In this document: positions 26,060 to 35,371 of the stretch, one piece after another
How the letters are laid out: every line of letters starts with the position of its first letter
Numbering within the stretch: position 1 is the stretch's first letter
NCBI GenBank assembly: GCA_903907865.1
Contig: CAIVPR010000182.1
Span: 1-64,000 of the forward strand
Direction of reading: 5' to 3'
DNA length: 64,000 bases
Origin: an uncultured Acidobacteriia bacterium
GTDB lineage: Bacteria > Acidobacteriota > Terriglobia > Bryobacterales > Bryobacteraceae
Notes under the pieces: model-generated
The model's database searches: none
The model's input: only the letters and a program-made list of their open reading frames with translations
Told to the model about the DNA's origin: nothing
Translations under genes and position numbers: made by a program

Positions 26060-26140
26060 CGTTGCGGCGGTCGGCGACCGCCGCGCAGGATGCCATCCTG
26101 CCCCACAACGGCAAAACACTCCCTTGCGGTCGCGGCTCGG
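26060..26140. repeat. Palindromic repeat modules A and C in tandem
   Basis: Module A is GTCGGCGACC...CAGGATGCCATCCTG (26086-26100) followed by CCCCACAACGG, identical over about 25 nt to 11796-11822. Module C (26115-26138) is AACACTCCCTTGCGG followed by TCGCGGCTC; related copies lie at 58605-58628 and, inverted, at 58649-58672. The gap 25937-26174 holds no other feature. Confidence 0.75.
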
Positions 26141-26174
26141 CTGGCAAGAGGGCAATTTGGGGGGATCAGGCGGC

Positions 26175-29003
26175 TCAGTTGATCGGGTCGGCTTCGTAGA
26201 GGACTACTTCGTCCCAGGCGTTTGCGGCCAGGAAGTAGATCCGACCGTCGTCGCGGAGGTCCATGGCGTTGATGCGGAGGAGGTAGTCGCCGTCCGGGGT
26301 TGCGCGGAAGAAGTCCATCACTTGCCGGAAAGTCCCATTCTTCAGGAGCACCAGAGAGTTCACGCCGTTGGAGAACTGGAAGAGCACGTCGCCCTGTGTG
26401 TTGACATCCGTCACGGACAAGCTGTTGGCAACTTGGCCGTTGGGCATGATGGTGTCGACGTCGACAAGGATCTTCCAGGCCGCACCATCCCACTCGGCGA
26501 GGATGTTGCCGATGTTGTCGACCGTCAGTCCGGCCACGAGGTGCGGTCCCCCGGCCTTGATGATGGTGGGCAGGTTGGTGACGGTGTGGCGTCCGACTTT
26601 GGTACTGCCGGGTGCCGCGGCAAGGGTCCACCTGGTGCCGTCCCAGATGCAGACCGAGGGCAGCGACACATTGCGGAACCGCAGTTGCGCAATGACGCGA
26701 CCCTGGGAATCCAAGGCGAAGGTGTCGAAGCTGGAGACGATCTGCGTGCCGATGGTGGTCGCTGTGGACAGCGTCGAGGAGTAGGCGAGGATTTGCTTGG
26801 TCTGCCCGTTCGACCAGATGAAGAACCGGGAGTCACCCGCCGAGGTTGACGAGTTGAAGAGCACGTCGCCGTTGCCATTCACGTCCAACTGGCCCGGGTT
26901 GTTGATGGTGAGAGTCGCGTCGAGCTTGAGGGGAAAGGCCAGAACCAACTGCGGCGTGCCGCCCGGCACGATTTTCGCGATCCCCGCGCCGGTGATGAGC
27001 CAGATGTCGCCGTTGGGGGCCTTGCGCATGTTGTAGGTGGTGCCGTGGGACCCGCCGAACCACATGGTGTTCCCGAACAGGCGCTCACCCATGCCGAGGG
27101 TCATGTCCCAGTCGGTGCCGTTAAAGCCCGCGATGCTGCCGGAATTGCCGCCGGCCTGGGCGTGCGGGAGGCCGGTACGGTCGCCGCCGATGAGGGTGTA
27201 GAGGTTCACCGGCAGGTCGAGATTCACCATGTCGCCCGCCTGGAAGAGAACGAAAGGCGTGTTGTCCATGCGCGCCACGACGAGCGCGTTGGTATCGCCG
27301 CGGATCATGAGCACGATGCGGCCGAAGGCGTCGATGGACCCGCTTTCGACATCTTGGACGGTCTGGTCGAAGGCCTTCTTGCCGATGAGCTGGACCGGCG
27401 AGGTGGTGGTTCCCTTCCACAAGTGGATGCCGTTGCCGGTGCTGCCAAAGGGATTGGCGTATATCAGGGTGCCCTGCCCCGGACTGCGCCAGAGGATTCC
27501 GGTCTGCGAACTGATGCGCAGTTGCGACATTTTCCCGTCGGGCGCGAACGAGAGGTACCACTGGGTGTTGTCTTCGAGCAGGACGCCGACGATGGCGGTG
27601 CCGTCCTCGTCGAACCAGGTGGCGGGGGCGTAGGTTTTGCCGCCGAGGAAAGACTTCACCTTGGAGGTGTTGGTGCCGGGGGTGGCTGTGGTCGAGGTCG
27701 GGATGGGGTCGCCCACGGCGACCAGCTTCTTGCGGCCGTTGAAATCGTGGCGGTAGAAGACGCGGTTGGTGCCGTTGGTGACTCCGTAGAAGGCGGTGCC
27801 GTCGCCCGCGATGCCGAAGTCGGCGTCGATGGAGAAGCCGTTGGCGATTTCGGGCAGCGTGTCGTGAGTGTTGACTAGCATCTCGTCGACGCCGTTGGAG
27901 CCGCGGAAGAGGCCGGTGTAGGTGGGGACGTCGCCGAGGAAGTGGAACGAGGCGCGGACCATCTTCCAGCCGGTCGAGGTCATGGAGCTGCGGTTGATGT
28001 AGAGGCTGCCGACGCCCTCGGTGGAACCTAGCGGGACGTTGCCGCTGAGGAAGGAGTCCAGTTCATCCTTGGTGCCGAGGTTGATTTCGGTGCCGTTGAT
28101 GTTGGTGTCCTCGTAGCTGAGGATCTGGCCATCGTGGGTGATGGCGTGGGTGCGGAATTCGAGGGAGGTGGAGGCTCGGCCAAAACGCGGGACGCCGCCG
28201 GCACTCACCAACTGCCAAGTGCCGCCGTTCCAGTTGACCAGGGCGTTTTCGAGGCCGTCGAAGGAGGCGTTGAAGAACAGCCCGCCGTCGTCGGCCGGAT
28301 AAATCATCGTCTGCTTCGGGCGCACCCTCCAAGTAGGCCGCGTCTGTTGGAGCGTGGAGTAGAGCTTCTTGACGGTGTAGGCCTGGGGTGCTTGCGAATA
28401 GACGTTGGAGTACGCGACCCAGCGCTGCTGGAGGCCGGGGAAAGTCTCGTTGTAGTTGTACGTAGCCCAGACCCAGACGCCGCCTTCGCCGGTGGCCTTG
28501 AGGTTGCCGGAGGAATCGATGGTGCCGAGCGAGGAACCGCCTTGGCGCTGGTTGGTGAGCGACCAGGAGAAGTTCACGCCGGAGATGGGCTTGTTATCGG
28601 CGTCGTAGGCGGTGGCTTGGAACTTGCTGGTGGTGCCGACCTGCACGACCGCGACGCCGGGGGTGACTTCGAGCTTCGAAGGGATGGTCTGGAACGCCGC
28701 CTCGCCGCTGACCGAGCCCGACCTTGCCGTCGCCCGCACGGTGGCGAGGCCCTTGGCGGTGACAAGACCGGTGGTGGAAATGGTGGCGGCGGACTGGTTC
28801 AGGGACCACGTCACGGGCGCGCTGGGAATTACATTGCCGCTCGCGTCGTGTACCACGGCGGTTAGCTGCAGTGTGCGTCCGACGAGAACCTGGGACTGGT
28901 CGGCGACGATCTCGACCCACGATGCGGTCTGCGCGGTGGCGGCCGTCGTCGCCAAGAAGAGCGCCGCGAGACAAAACAAAGCCACTTTGAGGCCGACCCG
29001 CAT
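26175..29003 (-). CDS. Large secreted protein with bacterial Ig-like domain
   Basis: 942 residues. A signal peptide (MRVGLKVALFCLAALFLATT) is followed by one or two Ig-like Big_2-type domains near residues 30-190 (LQLTAVVHDASGNVIPSAPV, then TWSLNQSAATISTTGLVTAK). The rest is a long low-similarity region with repeats reminiscent of HAF or kelch-like propeller units (GVDEMLVNTHDTLPEIANGF, NGDIWLITGAGIAKIVPGG). No catalytic motif is seen. The gene overlaps the upstream DUF1501 gene by one base (TAATG) and is the last gene of a three-gene operon. It is probably an extracellular or surface protein. Function unknown. Confidence 0.72.
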   Translation of the reverse strand: MRVGLKVALFCLAALFLATTAATAQTASWVEIVADQSQVLVGRTLQLTAVVHDASGNVIPSAPVTWSLNQSAATISTTGLVTAKGLATVRATARSGSVSGEAAFQTIPSKLEVTPGVAVVQVGTTSKFQATAYDADNKPISGVNFSWSLTNQRQGGSSLGTIDSSGNLKATGEGGVWVWATYNYNETFPGLQQRWVAYSNVYSQAPQAYTVKKLYSTLQQTRPTWRVRPKQTMIYPADDGGLFFNASFDGLENALVNWNGGTWQLVSAGGVPRFGRASTSLEFRTHAITHDGQILSYEDTNINGTEINLGTKDELDSFLSGNVPLGSTEGVGSLYINRSSMTSTGWKMVRASFHFLGDVPTYTGLFRGSNGVDEMLVNTHDTLPEIANGFSIDADFGIAGDGTAFYGVTNGTNRVFYRHDFNGRKKLVAVGDPIPTSTTATPGTNTSKVKSFLGGKTYAPATWFDEDGTAIVGVLLEDNTQWYLSFAPDGKMSQLRISSQTGILWRSPGQGTLIYANPFGSTGNGIHLWKGTTTSPVQLIGKKAFDQTVQDVESGSIDAFGRIVLMIRGDTNALVVARMDNTPFVLFQAGDMVNLDLPVNLYTLIGGDRTGLPHAQAGGNSGSIAGFNGTDWDMTLGMGERLFGNTMWFGGSHGTTYNMRKAPNGDIWLITGAGIAKIVPGGTPQLVLAFPLKLDATLTINNPGQLDVNGNGDVLFNSSTSAGDSRFFIWSNGQTKQILAYSSTLSTATTIGTQIVSSFDTFALDSQGRVIAQLRFRNVSLPSVCIWDGTRWTLAAAPGSTKVGRHTVTNLPTIIKAGGPHLVAGLTVDNIGNILAEWDGAAWKILVDVDTIMPNGQVANSLSVTDVNTQGDVLFQFSNGVNSLVLLKNGTFRQVMDFFRATPDGDYLLRINAMDLRDDGRIYFLAANAWDEVVLYEADPIN

Positions 29004-30337
29004 TAGCCGAAGACCTCATCGACGGGGCGGAAGTTCAGGTCCGGGTTTGCGTTGATGTAGCTGTAGCGGCGACCGGAAGGTGTGTTGTCGATCCCCTTCG
29101 TCCAGTCGATGCCCATGGCCGAGTAGATGGTGGCTGCGATGTCGTCGGGATAGATCGGGCGTCCACCGCTCCAGCCTGGATCGACCAGCGAACTGCCATC
29201 CGCGGAGCTCTTCCCGATGGCGCGGCCGCCTTTGACGCCGCCGCCGATCATGGCGACGTTCATCACGGGGCGGTAGTGGTCGCGGCCGCCGCGGGAGTTG
29301 AGGGAGCCCGGGGTGCGTCCGAATTCGCCCATCATCACGATGAGGGTCTGGTCAAGGTCGCCGGAGGCGCGGAGATCGTCCACTAAGGCCGCGATGGCGC
29401 GGTCAAGGTCGTTGGCCAACTGGTAAATGCTGCTGGAGTTGCTCCGGTCGAACTGACCGATGTGGGTATCCCAGCCGCCATGGGTGATGCTGACGAAGGC
29501 GACGCCCATCTTGCCTTGGATGGCGTTGCGGGCGACGATGAGGGGTCGACCGATCGAGTTGGCCCCGTAGCGGCCCTCGTCGTCGGTGGAGAACTTGAAG
29601 ACGGCGTCGACTGAGGGGTTGTACATCATCGCCTTCGCGTTGGCGTAGTAGCCGGCGTAGGCGGAGACATCCACGTTGGCGGCGGTGTCGCGTAGGGGAG
29701 CGTCGAGGTCGCGGAGCAGTTGATACCGGTCCTCAAAGTGCTGCTGGCTGCTGGTTCCGAAGTAGTTGTGGGTCAGGGTGGCGATGCCGGTGCGGGTGGC
29801 GGGCGGCATCATTGGCTGGTAGGGGCCGCCGAGGAAGGTTGCGCCCTGGAGGTTCTGGTTGAACGCCATGAAAGGCGGAAGCAGGCCCTTGGACGTCCGT
29901 TCGTAGCCGACGACAGCTCCGATGTGCGGGATTTCGGCGGCCAGCGCCGGGTTTTGGGAGTGGGAAGTCTGGATGTAGAACTGGCCGCGCTCGTGGGCGG
30001 CCTCCCAGCTGGCGCAGGAGCGGATCGCCAGCAGGTCATTCGTGTGCGCGGAAAGCTTGGGCCAATAGGTCTTGGAGAGCGAGAGGCCACCCGAGTACTG
30101 GACGATGTTGGCGTCGGACGGATTCCACGGGCCGTCCTTCGGGTCCCAAGTGTCCATATGGCTGGGACCGCCGTTCATGTTGATGAAAATGCAGGTCTTG
30201 GCGGTATTCCGTGTTGCGACCCCGGTCGAAAGGACCTGGGCGTCGGCATGCGGCCGGAACAGCGTGGCGGCACCGGCACCGAAGAGGAAATGGCGTCGCG
30301 TGAACGGGGCGTGGTCTGGACAGTTTTTCCGGATCAT
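29003..30337 (-). CDS. DUF1501 secreted protein (Tat signal)
   Basis: 444 residues with a twin-arginine signal (FTRRHFLFGAGAATLF) and DUF1501 features. Typical segments are CIFINMNGGPSHMDTWDPKD, HIGAVVGYERTSKGLLPPF and VMMGEFGRTPGSLNSRGGRD. The family has an alkaline-phosphatase/sulfatase-like fold and is nearly always encoded beside a DUF1549/DUF1553 protein, as here. Biochemical activity is not established. It begins 6 nt after the DUF1549 gene and overlaps the Ig-like gene by 1 nt. Confidence 0.9.
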   Translation of the reverse strand: MIRKNCPDHAPFTRRHFLFGAGAATLFRPHADAQVLSTGVATRNTAKTCIFINMNGGPSHMDTWDPKDGPWNPSDANIVQYSGGLSLSKTYWPKLSAHTNDLLAIRSCASWEAAHERGQFYIQTSHSQNPALAAEIPHIGAVVGYERTSKGLLPPFMAFNQNLQGATFLGGPYQPMMPPATRTGIATLTHNYFGTSSQQHFEDRYQLLRDLDAPLRDTAANVDVSAYAGYYANAKAMMYNPSVDAVFKFSTDDEGRYGANSIGRPLIVARNAIQGKMGVAFVSITHGGWDTHIGQFDRSNSSSIYQLANDLDRAIAALVDDLRASGDLDQTLIVMMGEFGRTPGSLNSRGGRDHYRPVMNVAMIGGGVKGGRAIGKSSADGSSLVDPGWSGGRPIYPDDIAATIYSAMGIDWTKGIDNTPSGRRYSYINANPDLNFRPVDEVFG

Positions 30338-30343
30338 GTGGCC

Positions 30344-32242
30344 TCAGTAGTTGAACGCGAAGTCGAGCTTGTTCAGGAGCGCCCATTGAAGGTCGCTCAA
30401 CCATTGGTAGCGGGGGCCGGTGCGGCGCTGCATCACAATGTTCAATTCCGCCGCGGTCGGGTAGCGGGACAGGGTCGCGAGGAAGATTTGGGTGATGGCG
30501 TCGGTGTCGTTGGGGATCTGGGCGTCGGTCAGGTGGACGCGGTTGGTGATGCCGACGTTCGAGATCTGGGTCCCCATGGACCGGTAGACGTTGTTCGAAT
30601 CGTTCATCATGAACAGCAGGCCGAGGATGGTGGGGGACGAGGTGCGGTCGAGCGTGTACCAGTTGCCGCGCCCGAATTGCGTTAGGAAGTCGGTCACGCG
30701 GGAGTCCGAGAAAGGCTCCGTGGGATCGGGCAGCTGGTTGGCGTAGGTGGCGACGCCGGTGTTCCCGATCAGCGTCATGGGCTGTTCGGTGTGGGTGGCG
30801 GTGATCAGGGCGTCGTACATTTGCTCCGCGGACAGGCGGCGCGGCTGGTAGCGGGCGAAGTATTTCGCATAGACCGGCTGCCATTGGCCTTCATAACGAC
30901 TGGAAAGCTGGTAGGTTTCGCTGTTGACAATCTGGCGGATGAGGGGCTTGATGTGGAAGCCGCTCTGGATAAAGGAGTCAGCCAGTTGCTCCAGCAGTTG
31001 GGGGTTGGAGTTCTGGATCGGCCAATCGCCGGGCGGCGGGTTGTTGGGATCCACGCGGGCAAGGTCCCAGCCATCGGGCGGGTCCACGATGCCGTAGCCG
31101 AAGAAGTAGCTCCAGAGGTAGTTGACGGTGGCGCGGGCGAATTGACGGTCGCTGGTGATCAGGTTCGCCAGTTCGGCGCGCCAGTTGCCCGAGGAGGGGG
31201 TGGAGCCGTCTGTAAAGTAGACGGGAGTGACGACGGCGTCGACGCGGGCCGGGCGACAGCCGGGATTCGAGGGCGAGACGGAACCGGAGTACGACCCGTA
31301 GGAGCGGTCGACGACGGTGACCTGCGGGCGGTAGCCGATGGGGTCGTCACTGAGCCGGACGAACTGCATGCGGGAAAGGAACGACGACATCTTCCAGAAG
31401 TCGCTGCGCGTGCGGCGGCTTAGATAAAGGTTGATCTTTTCGAGGTGCGCGCGGCCGTTGTGGCAGGACAGGCATTCGGTTTTGTAGCCGAGGAAACCGG
31501 TGGTGACCTTTTCGGTGATGTCGTCCCAGGAATCTTGGACGGGACCGTTGAGGTCCATCCAACGGGCGAAGAACTGGGTGCCGGGAACGTCGTCGACGCG
31601 TCCGGAGGCGGTCAGGAAGCGGCGGACGAAGTAGTCGTAGGATTGGTCCTCGGCGAAGAGCTGGTGGAGGAAACCGGAGAAAACATTGCGGCCCGGGGTG
31701 GAGATGTTGTCGTGGGCGCGGGTGACCTTGAAGCGGTTGGCGAGGAAGAGCGCCATCTGGTCGGCGTAGGCCGGGGCGGCGAGCAGACTTTCGATCAGGT
31801 CGGCGCGCTTGGTGGGGCTGGGGTCGTCGATGAAGCGCTTGGCGTCGGCGGGGGACGGAATGCGGCCCGAGAGGTCGAGGTAGATGCGGCGGACGAACTC
31901 GGAGTCGTTGGTGGTAGGGGCCGGAGGGACGCCATCGGACGCCATTAGCGCGAAGACGGCCTGGTCGATGAAGCTGGTGGACTGCGCAATGCGGGAGCGG
32001 CGGTCGAACATGGCCCGCTTGCGGAGGCGCGCGGTGCGGGAGAATTCGGTGAACTGGCGGTCGAGATCGAGGCTCTGGGCAATTTCGGTGCGCAGGGCCG
32101 ACGGGTAGACCGGACAGTAGGGGTCGCTTGGCGGGGCGGCCAGCGGGTACGGGTCCGAGCCGGGATCGGAGACCGGATCCTGGGCTGTCAGGGCAAGCGC
32201 AGCCAATAGGAAGGCAAGGGTGAAGCGCTGTAGGAGGCGCAT
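30344..32242 (-). CDS. DUF1549/DUF1553 secreted protein with CxxCH motif
   Basis: 632 residues. A signal peptide (LLQRFTLAFLLAALALTAQ) is followed by DUF1549 (RRIYLDLSGRIPSPADAKRF and YDYFVRRFLTASG). A haem-type motif CLSCHNG lies at about residues 257-263. The C-terminal half is DUF1553-like (ADSFIQSGFHIKPLIRQIVN and SRYEGQWQPVYAKYFARYQP, then RRLSAEQMYDALITAT). Proteins with this layout are common in Planctomycetes and Acidobacteria, often beside DUF1501. First gene of the operon. Confidence 0.88.
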   Translation of the reverse strand: MRLLQRFTLAFLLAALALTAQDPVSDPGSDPYPLAAPPSDPYCPVYPSALRTEIAQSLDLDRQFTEFSRTARLRKRAMFDRRSRIAQSTSFIDQAVFALMASDGVPPAPTTNDSEFVRRIYLDLSGRIPSPADAKRFIDDPSPTKRADLIESLLAAPAYADQMALFLANRFKVTRAHDNISTPGRNVFSGFLHQLFAEDQSYDYFVRRFLTASGRVDDVPGTQFFARWMDLNGPVQDSWDDITEKVTTGFLGYKTECLSCHNGRAHLEKINLYLSRRTRSDFWKMSSFLSRMQFVRLSDDPIGYRPQVTVVDRSYGSYSGSVSPSNPGCRPARVDAVVTPVYFTDGSTPSSGNWRAELANLITSDRQFARATVNYLWSYFFGYGIVDPPDGWDLARVDPNNPPPGDWPIQNSNPQLLEQLADSFIQSGFHIKPLIRQIVNSETYQLSSRYEGQWQPVYAKYFARYQPRRLSAEQMYDALITATHTEQPMTLIGNTGVATYANQLPDPTEPFSDSRVTDFLTQFGRGNWYTLDRTSSPTILGLLFMMNDSNNVYRSMGTQISNVGITNRVHLTDAQIPNDTDAITQIFLATLSRYPTAAELNIVMQRRTGPRYQWLSDLQWALLNKLDFAFNY

Positions 32243-32386
32243 GGTCGATCAGGCTAATTGTACACCGAGGCGGATGGCGCTTCCCGCAGCCTGAAAGTTA
32301 CACACGGAAAAATCGCGGTCGCGAGCGTATGAGGGGCTGGATTTTTGTCCGCGATTGGAATAGAATTGGAGCCCGAAAGGATTCCC

Positions 32387-33025
32387 ATGCCCAGTATGCC
32401 CACCACGAGAAGGTTTGCCGCAGCGCTTGCGATGGCGGGAGTGTTCGCGCTCAGCGGTTGCGACAGTCCCAAGCCGGTTGAAAAGAAGGCCGAAGTGAAG
32501 AAGCCCGCGATTCCCGAGGGCGCGATCACGGCGTTGACTGCCTATTACGAGGTCTACAAGGTGGTGCGGACAACGGCACCGGACCTGCAGACCGCCAGTA
32601 TTTCCGGTGTCAAGGTCGATGGCGTGGCGTCGGGCGAGGGCAAGTACGCGCAGTGGAAGATCGTTTTCGTCTCGGCCAGCAAGCAGCAGGCCTATACCTG
32701 CCTGTATTCGACCGTGGAGCAAGGCACCAACGTCCTCCGCGGCATCAACAACCAAGGGTCGATGAAGTGGGCCGGTGCCAACCAGAACGCGGCACCGTTT
32801 TCGAATTCGGACTTCTCGGTGGATTCGGACGTGGCATTCAAAGCGGCTGCCGAAAAGGCTGCGGAGTGGCTGGACAAGAACAAGGGCAAGGAAGTGACCG
32901 AATTCGCGCTCGGAAACGCCTCCACCTTCCCGAGTCCCATGTGGTATGTGCAGTGGGGCGACAAGAAGGGCGGATACTTGGCTTACGTGAACGCGTCCAC
33001 CGGCAAGATTTATACGCGGAAGTAG
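32387..33025 (+). CDS. Putative lipoprotein
   Basis: About 212 residues. The N-terminus MPSMPTTRRFAAALAMAGVF leads to the lipobox ALSGC, and after cleavage the Cys would be lipidated; a Lys/Glu-rich linker follows. The body (SNSDFSVDSDVAFKAAAEKA and PSPMWYVQWGDKKGGYLAYV) has a PepSY-like flavour: repeated Ala-rich helix and a final strand ending NASTGKIYTRK. Family not identified with certainty. I chose the ATG at 32387 because AAAGGA lies 6-11 nt upstream; an in-frame earlier start adds residues without a signal. Its stop lies 3 nt from the convergent racemase-like gene. Confidence 0.65.
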   Translation: MPSMPTTRRFAAALAMAGVFALSGCDSPKPVEKKAEVKKPAIPEGAITALTAYYEVYKVVRTTAPDLQTASISGVKVDGVASGEGKYAQWKIVFVSASKQQAYTCLYSTVEQGTNVLRGINNQGSMKWAGANQNAAPFSNSDFSVDSDVAFKAAAEKAAEWLDKNKGKEVTEFALGNASTFPSPMWYVQWGDKKGGYLAYVNASTGKIYTRK

Positions 33026-33028
33026 GCG

Positions 33029-33688
33029 TTAGAGCTTTTCCATCTCGGAACGTGCCCGTCGGATCGCCAGTTCCGGACTGGATAGCACCGGCGGGCCTCC
33101 GGGCGGGAGGAGCGCGGCGACCCGGGCCATCGAGGCTTGGGCAAGGACGACGACATCCACCTTGGGCAGCAGGTCGGTCAAAGTTGCGATGAGGAGCCGG
33201 TCGTGTTCGGCGGTGTCGCCGGCGGAAACCGCCTCGAAGGCGCCCTTCGCGAGGGCCGGGATCAGTTCGACCTCTTTGCCCGCCTTGGCCGCAGTGTCCC
33301 GCAGCAATTCGAGGGTCGGATTCAAGGTGGTCGACAGTGTGGCGGCGACTCCGATGCGGGTGCCTAGTTCGATTGCCTTTTCGGCCATGGCTTGATCGAC
33401 CCGGAGAACCGGGAAGTCGAATTGGCGCTGGGCCAGTTCAGTCGCCTTGCCGATCGAGGAACAGGTGACAAGGACAGCGTCCGCACCGCTGTCCCTTGCG
33501 ATTCCCACAAGCGCCGCCACCCGGCGGATGGTGTTCTCAGTGAGTTCGCCTGCCGCGATGGTATTGCGGATGAGCGATTCGTCGGACATGTGGAACACTT
33601 CGATGCCGTCGAGGTGTTCCTTGACGAGCGTGGCGAAAGCGGGGATCACCACGTGGCTGGTGTGCAGGAGGGCTAGCTTGCGGGGCAT
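33029..33688 (-). CDS. Asp/Glu racemase-family protein
   Basis: 219 residues starting MPRKLALLHTSHVVIP. The two-domain Asp/Glu racemase pattern is present. The first catalytic Cys is in VLVTCSSIGKATELA. The second Cys, expected in an LGCT-like motif, is replaced in VVVLAQASMARVAALL. It is therefore probably not a classical two-base racemase. Decarboxylase or isomerase activity is possible. It starts 5 nt after the amidohydrolase gene in the same direction, so the two may process the same compound. Confidence 0.75.
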   Translation of the reverse strand: MPRKLALLHTSHVVIPAFATLVKEHLDGIEVFHMSDESLIRNTIAAGELTENTIRRVAALVGIARDSGADAVLVTCSSIGKATELAQRQFDFPVLRVDQAMAEKAIELGTRIGVAATLSTTLNPTLELLRDTAAKAGKEVELIPALAKGAFEAVSAGDTAEHDRLLIATLTDLLPKVDVVVLAQASMARVAALLPPGGPPVLSSPELAIRRARSEMEKL

Positions 33689-33693
33689 GAAGG

Positions 33694-34683
33694 CTATTTC
33701 TTCTGGTCCAAACGGAGGAACCGGGCAGCGTTGTTGTAGAGGATGTCGCGCTTCTGCTCCGGAGTCAGGTAGTCGGCAGTGTCGATGATGTTGATCGATT
33801 GCGCCATCAGGTTCGGCCACAATAATTGATCGGTCCCGAACATGACGCGATCCTCGAATCCAGCCTCCACCATCCGTTGGATGTAGCGGTTCACCTCTTT
33901 GATCGGATAGCTCCAGATCAAGCCGGCCACGTCAACATAGACATGCGAGTTGGCCTGCAGGAGCGTGAGCAGGTTGTCGATCATCGGGTAGCCCGCGTGC
34001 ATGATCCACAGCCGCAGTTTCGGGTGCCTTGCGAGGAGTTCCTCGAACAGCAGCGGATCGCCTTTGGAGCCCCTGAACTTGGGAGTACCCAGGTTGGCGC
34101 GGCCAGAGCCGCCAGTGCCCATATGCACCCCAACCGGAATGTCGAGCTCTTCGGCCAAGGCGAAATATTCGTCGACGGTCGGATCGCTCGGGGAGATGCC
34201 CTCGTACTGCAAACCGATTTCACCCATGACGCGGAAGCCACCCTTGGAGAATGCCTCGCGCAGGCGCTTGAGTTCGGCGTCTTTCTTGGGACCTGACAGG
34301 GAGTTGCGGTCGAACGCGGTTCCGGGGATCACCCGGCCCGGAGCGTCGGCCTTCCATTGGTTCACGGTCTTCTCGTCACCCATCACAACCGCAGTGACGT
34401 TCATGCGTTCCATCTCGGCCAGGACTTCCTTCTCGTACGATTCGGGGGTCTTGGCTGGCAGCAGGGGGTTGGCGCACGGGACGGGTTTCCAGCCGAAGCG
34501 GTCTTCCTTTTGCCCAGGGTCCGAGGCAAGGAAGGCGGGAGTGTTGGCGCAGGCCGGCTGCCCTCCCATGGTCATCGCCGCGTGCACATGCATGTCAATG
34601 ATCGGTTGGCGCAGGATGGCGTTTTGGGCGCAGAGCGTGTGGGCTGCTAGCGCTGCGGCTGCGGACAGGTAGGGAAATCGCAT
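33694..34683 (-). CDS. Secreted amidohydrolase (amidohydrolase-2 family)
   Basis: 329 residues. A signal peptide (MRFPYLSAAAALAAHTLCAQ) is followed by a metal-dependent TIM-barrel hydrolase. Metal motifs: IDMHVHAAMTMGG, PVGVHMGTGG, LWIMHAGYPMIDN and RVMFGTDQLLWPN. The layout matches amidohydrolase-2/ACMSD-like decarboxylases. It is encoded upstream of the racemase-like gene (5-nt gap). Its start is only 3 nt from the divergent sulfotransferase gene. Confidence 0.82.
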   Translation of the reverse strand: MRFPYLSAAAALAAHTLCAQNAILRQPIIDMHVHAAMTMGGQPACANTPAFLASDPGQKEDRFGWKPVPCANPLLPAKTPESYEKEVLAEMERMNVTAVVMGDEKTVNQWKADAPGRVIPGTAFDRNSLSGPKKDAELKRLREAFSKGGFRVMGEIGLQYEGISPSDPTVDEYFALAEELDIPVGVHMGTGGSGRANLGTPKFRGSKGDPLLFEELLARHPKLRLWIMHAGYPMIDNLLTLLQANSHVYVDVAGLIWSYPIKEVNRYIQRMVEAGFEDRVMFGTDQLLWPNLMAQSINIIDTADYLTPEQKRDILYNNAARFLRLDQKK

Positions 34684-34686
34684 GGG

Positions 34687-35364
34687 ATGATGAGGGGGCT
34701 GGCGTTGTTGATGATATCAAGCGATTTGACCGACGTGACGAAACCGGCAACCCTGCCCCCGCTTGGCGACGATGTCGTGGTCGTTTCCGGTCTTCCCCGC
34801 TCCGGCACTTCCCTGCTGATGCAGATGCTCGACGCGGGCGGCATGCAAATCCTCACCGACAACAAGCGCGAGGCCGACGAGGACAATCCCAGAGGCTATT
34901 TCGAGTTCGAGCCGGTGAAGAAGATGTTGGGGAACGATGCGAACACTGGTTGGATTGCCGGAGCCCGTGGCAAGGCGGTCAAGGTAGTCGTCCCGATTGT
35001 CGCCTCGCTTCCTATTGGGCAACGGTATCGGGTAATCTTGGTGGAACGCGACCTCGGGGAGCTCCTAGCGTCGCAGGCCAGGATGATTGCGCGGCTGGGC
35101 AGCGTAATCCCGGATTCGTCCGAACGGCGCGACCACTTGGCCCGGGAGTACGCCAGAATCATGGAGCGGACGGTAGCGATATTGGAAGCCCGGGCGGATG
35201 TCCGGCTGCTGATCGTGCGTTACGGGAGTATCTTGGCCGATCCACTTCTTGCCGCCGCGGCTATCAACGCCTTTGTCGGAGGTGCGTTGGACACAGCCAG
35301 AATGGCGGCGGTCGTCGAACCGGCGCTCCATCGCAATCGTGATCGGGACGTATTGAGCGACTGA
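34687..35364 (+). CDS. Sulfotransferase-like protein
   Basis: 225 residues. The N-terminus has the 5'-PSB loop of PAPS-dependent sulfotransferases, VVVSGLPRSGTSLLMQMLD. The 3'-phosphate region is less clear (RVILVERDLGELLASQARMI). The acceptor is unknown. Transcription is divergent from the amidohydrolase with a 3-nt gap between start codons. The methionine at 34711 is a possible shorter start, and AGGGGG lies upstream of it. Confidence 0.72.
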   Translation: MMRGLALLMISSDLTDVTKPATLPPLGDDVVVVSGLPRSGTSLLMQMLDAGGMQILTDNKREADEDNPRGYFEFEPVKKMLGNDANTGWIAGARGKAVKVVVPIVASLPIGQRYRVILVERDLGELLASQARMIARLGSVIPDSSERRDHLAREYARIMERTVAILEARADVRLLIVRYGSILADPLLAAAAINAFVGGALDTARMAAVVEPALHRNRDRDVLSD

Positions 35365-35371
35365 CAGGGAC

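Noticed and set aside
24518-26182. A 554-residue open frame antisense to the MFS transporter
   Set aside because: It mirrors the transporter codons and is rich in Glu/Gly/Asp; the minus strand carries a clear MFS protein.
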